The position numbers and the translations under genes were made by a program. Positions 43,764 to 44,452 of a DNA stretch of 44,452 nucleotides are shown in pieces; position 1 is the stretch's first letter, and every line of letters begins with the position of its first letter. Under the pieces are notes generated by a model. That model was not told where the DNA came from. It did not search any database and worked only from the letters and a program-made list of their open reading frames with translations. This stretch comes from Bacteroidales bacterium (lineage in GTDB: Bacteria > Bacteroidota > Bacteroidia > Bacteroidales > JAIOZK01). The DNA is taken from positions 1-44,452 of the forward strand of contig JAIPBS010000033.1 in the NCBI GenBank assembly GCA_021738625.1, read 5' to 3'.

Positions 43764-43832
43764 TTTGGGATCCCTTACTCCCGTCTTTGTCTTACTTTTC
43801 TCTTCCAGTTTCTTTTGATTGTATTTAATAAA

Positions 43833-44219
43833 TCAGTTAATTGAAACTTTGGCTTTTTCGATCAAAGCTGATCCATTATCATAGATCTCTTTAATAATAT
43901 ATTCAAGATCAAGGGAACTGATCAAATGATCTTTTAGCTCATAAACCGATGCTCTCGAAACCCTGTAAAACTGAATCGCTTCCTGATAATGAAACCTTCC
44001 ATATCCTTCTGCAATATTTGCAGTTCCACTTACAGCAGCTTTTCTGATTTGGATATCCAGATTATATTTCTCACTATTTGGCAATTTGGGTAAAACATTG
44101 TTATAGAAGAACAACTTCACTTCCCTTGTATCCTGCCATGCAGCCAGAGAAGTAAAATCCTTGTCTGATCTGTAAAATTCAGGGGGTTCTTCCAAAACAA
44201 AATCATCAAAGTTTTCCAT
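43833..44219 (-). CDS. Four-helix-bundle protein (S23/Avd-like family)
   Basis: Start at ATG 44219 gives 128 residues; an upstream Met at 44252 is also in frame. After a variable acidic N-terminus come the family's four helices, with the conserved core DIQIRKAAVSGTANIAEGYGRFHYQEA and FYRVSRASVYELKDHL. This family includes proteins encoded in 23S rRNA intervening sequences and the Avd proteins of diversity-generating retroelements; most stand-alone members have no known role. No reverse transcriptase or variable repeat is seen here. The gene is alone inside a 581-bp unit with 22-bp perfect inverted ends and 8-bp tandem repeats, which suggests it travels as a cassette. Confidence 0.88.
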   Translation of the reverse strand: MENFDDFVLEEPPEFYRSDKDFTSLAAWQDTREVKLFFYNNVLPKLPNSEKYNLDIQIRKAAVSGTANIAEGYGRFHYQEAIQFYRVSRASVYELKDHLISSLDLEYIIKEIYDNGSALIEKAKVSIN

Positions 44220-44268
44220 ATCTTTTATTATTATTTTAGCAATTAGATTCATAAACCTACCCTCTGCA

Positions 44269-44310
44269 CCCTTATACCCTTATACCCTTATACCCTTATA
44301 CCCCTATAAC
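44269..44310. repeat. Right inverted repeat and 8-bp tandem array (CCCTTATA type)
   Basis: Four exact CCCTTATA units (44269-44300) and one CCCCTATA (44301-44308). The outer 22 bp (44289-44310) are the exact reverse complement of 43730-43751. Confidence 0.92.
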
Positions 44311-44322
44311 TTTATATGAGTA

Positions 44323-44452
44323 TCAGTTAACATGAACAAGGTCTTTATAATTATAACTTGCACAGGCAAATAGCAATCTGTCGAATATTTTTTCTCCGAA
44401 GTATCTTCGGTTTACTTTGTAACAGAACTCATCCAAATAATCCTGATAATAT
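44323..44452 (-). CDS. C-terminal end of a transposase, probably IS1595 (ISXO2-like) family; 5' part outside window
   Basis: On the minus strand an open frame enters from the right edge and stops at TGA (44323-44325), showing 42 residues. The YLDEFCYKVNRR segment followed by IFDRLLFACASY is typical of the C-terminal end of ISXO2-like/IS1595 DDE transposases. The frame is too short for certainty. The stop lies only 12 bp from the inverted repeat of the four-helix-bundle unit, and no usual IS1595 terminal repeat is visible in between, so the element's end may be lost or interrupted. Confidence 0.6.
   Translation of the reverse strand, partial: YYQDYLDEFCYKVNRRYFGEKIFDRLLFACASYNYKDLVHVN

Noticed and set aside
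43833..44219. A diversity-generating retroelement suggested by the Avd-like protein
   Set aside because: No reverse transcriptase, template repeat or variable repeat is seen in the window.
44396..44410. CCGAAG-TAT-CTTCGG hairpin near the right edge
   Set aside because: It falls inside the reading frame of the transposase fragment and encodes ordinary residues; probably chance.

Overview
The window reads as chromosomal DNA of a member of the Bacteroidota, probably the Bacteroidales/Marinilabiliales side of the phylum. The evidence is two type IX secretion (T9SS) C-terminal sorting domains, a TonB-dependent receptor with a carboxypeptidase-like N-terminal domain, many lipoproteins, DUF4294 and DUF5723-like proteins, and promoters of the Bacteroidota type (TTTG, about 19-20 bp, TAnnTTTG). 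Phenylalanine hydroxylase and 4-hydroxyphenylpyruvate dioxygenase both need O2, so the organism probably meets oxygen. Nearly all of the window is dense coding sequence; two small repeat-bounded units near the right end are the accessory part.

Layout. 1-1130: tail of a T9SS cargo gene, then truA (minus). 1191-7969: an apparent nickel regulon of NikR, a TonB-dependent receptor, a FecBCD-like ABC importer (binding lipoprotein, permease, ATPase) and a TsaA/TrmO-FmdE fusion protein, all tightly spaced. 8021-9439: tRNA-His with a terminator, then a lone OppC-like permease. 9445-10926: an outer-membrane DUF5723-like protein. 11217-13763: tRNA-Leu(TAG) and a periplasmic-TPR histidine kinase. 13893-17183: the proteostasis operon tig-clpP-clpX. 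17240-23961: DUF4294 protein, an initiating sugar-phosphate transferase overlapping a lipoprotein gene, a Gfo/Idh/MocA oxidoreductase, pcm, another lipoprotein and miaA.

24148-33615 is a trehalose and glucoside block. On the minus strand lie a trehalose-phosphatase-like HAD protein, a beta-phosphoglucomutase-GH65 phosphorylase fusion and a TreT-like glycosyltransferase. A bifunctional OtsA-OtsB diverges from them, and a GT2 glycosyltransferase converges on it. Together they could make trehalose by two routes and break it down phosphorolytically to glucose 6-phosphate. A dihydrolipoamide dehydrogenase/mercuric reductase-like flavoprotein follows.

35242-43671 holds aromatic amino acid catabolism: a long phenylalanine hydroxylase (plus), then hppD, fahA and a flavin-reductase-like gene (minus). 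Between them sit a cyclophilin lipoprotein, a secreted C1A cysteine protease with a T9SS tail, and a REP/RAYT unit: a Y1 transposase between perfect 60-bp direct repeats and several palindromes. Homogentisate dioxygenase is not in the window.

43730-44310 is the most unusual stretch. A four-helix-bundle (S23/Avd-like) gene is enclosed by a perfect 22-bp inverted repeat whose inner parts continue as 8-bp tandem arrays (TATAAGGG type). It sits 12 bp from the stop codon of a probable IS1595-family transposase that runs off the window. All assignments come from reading the sequence; no database search was possible.
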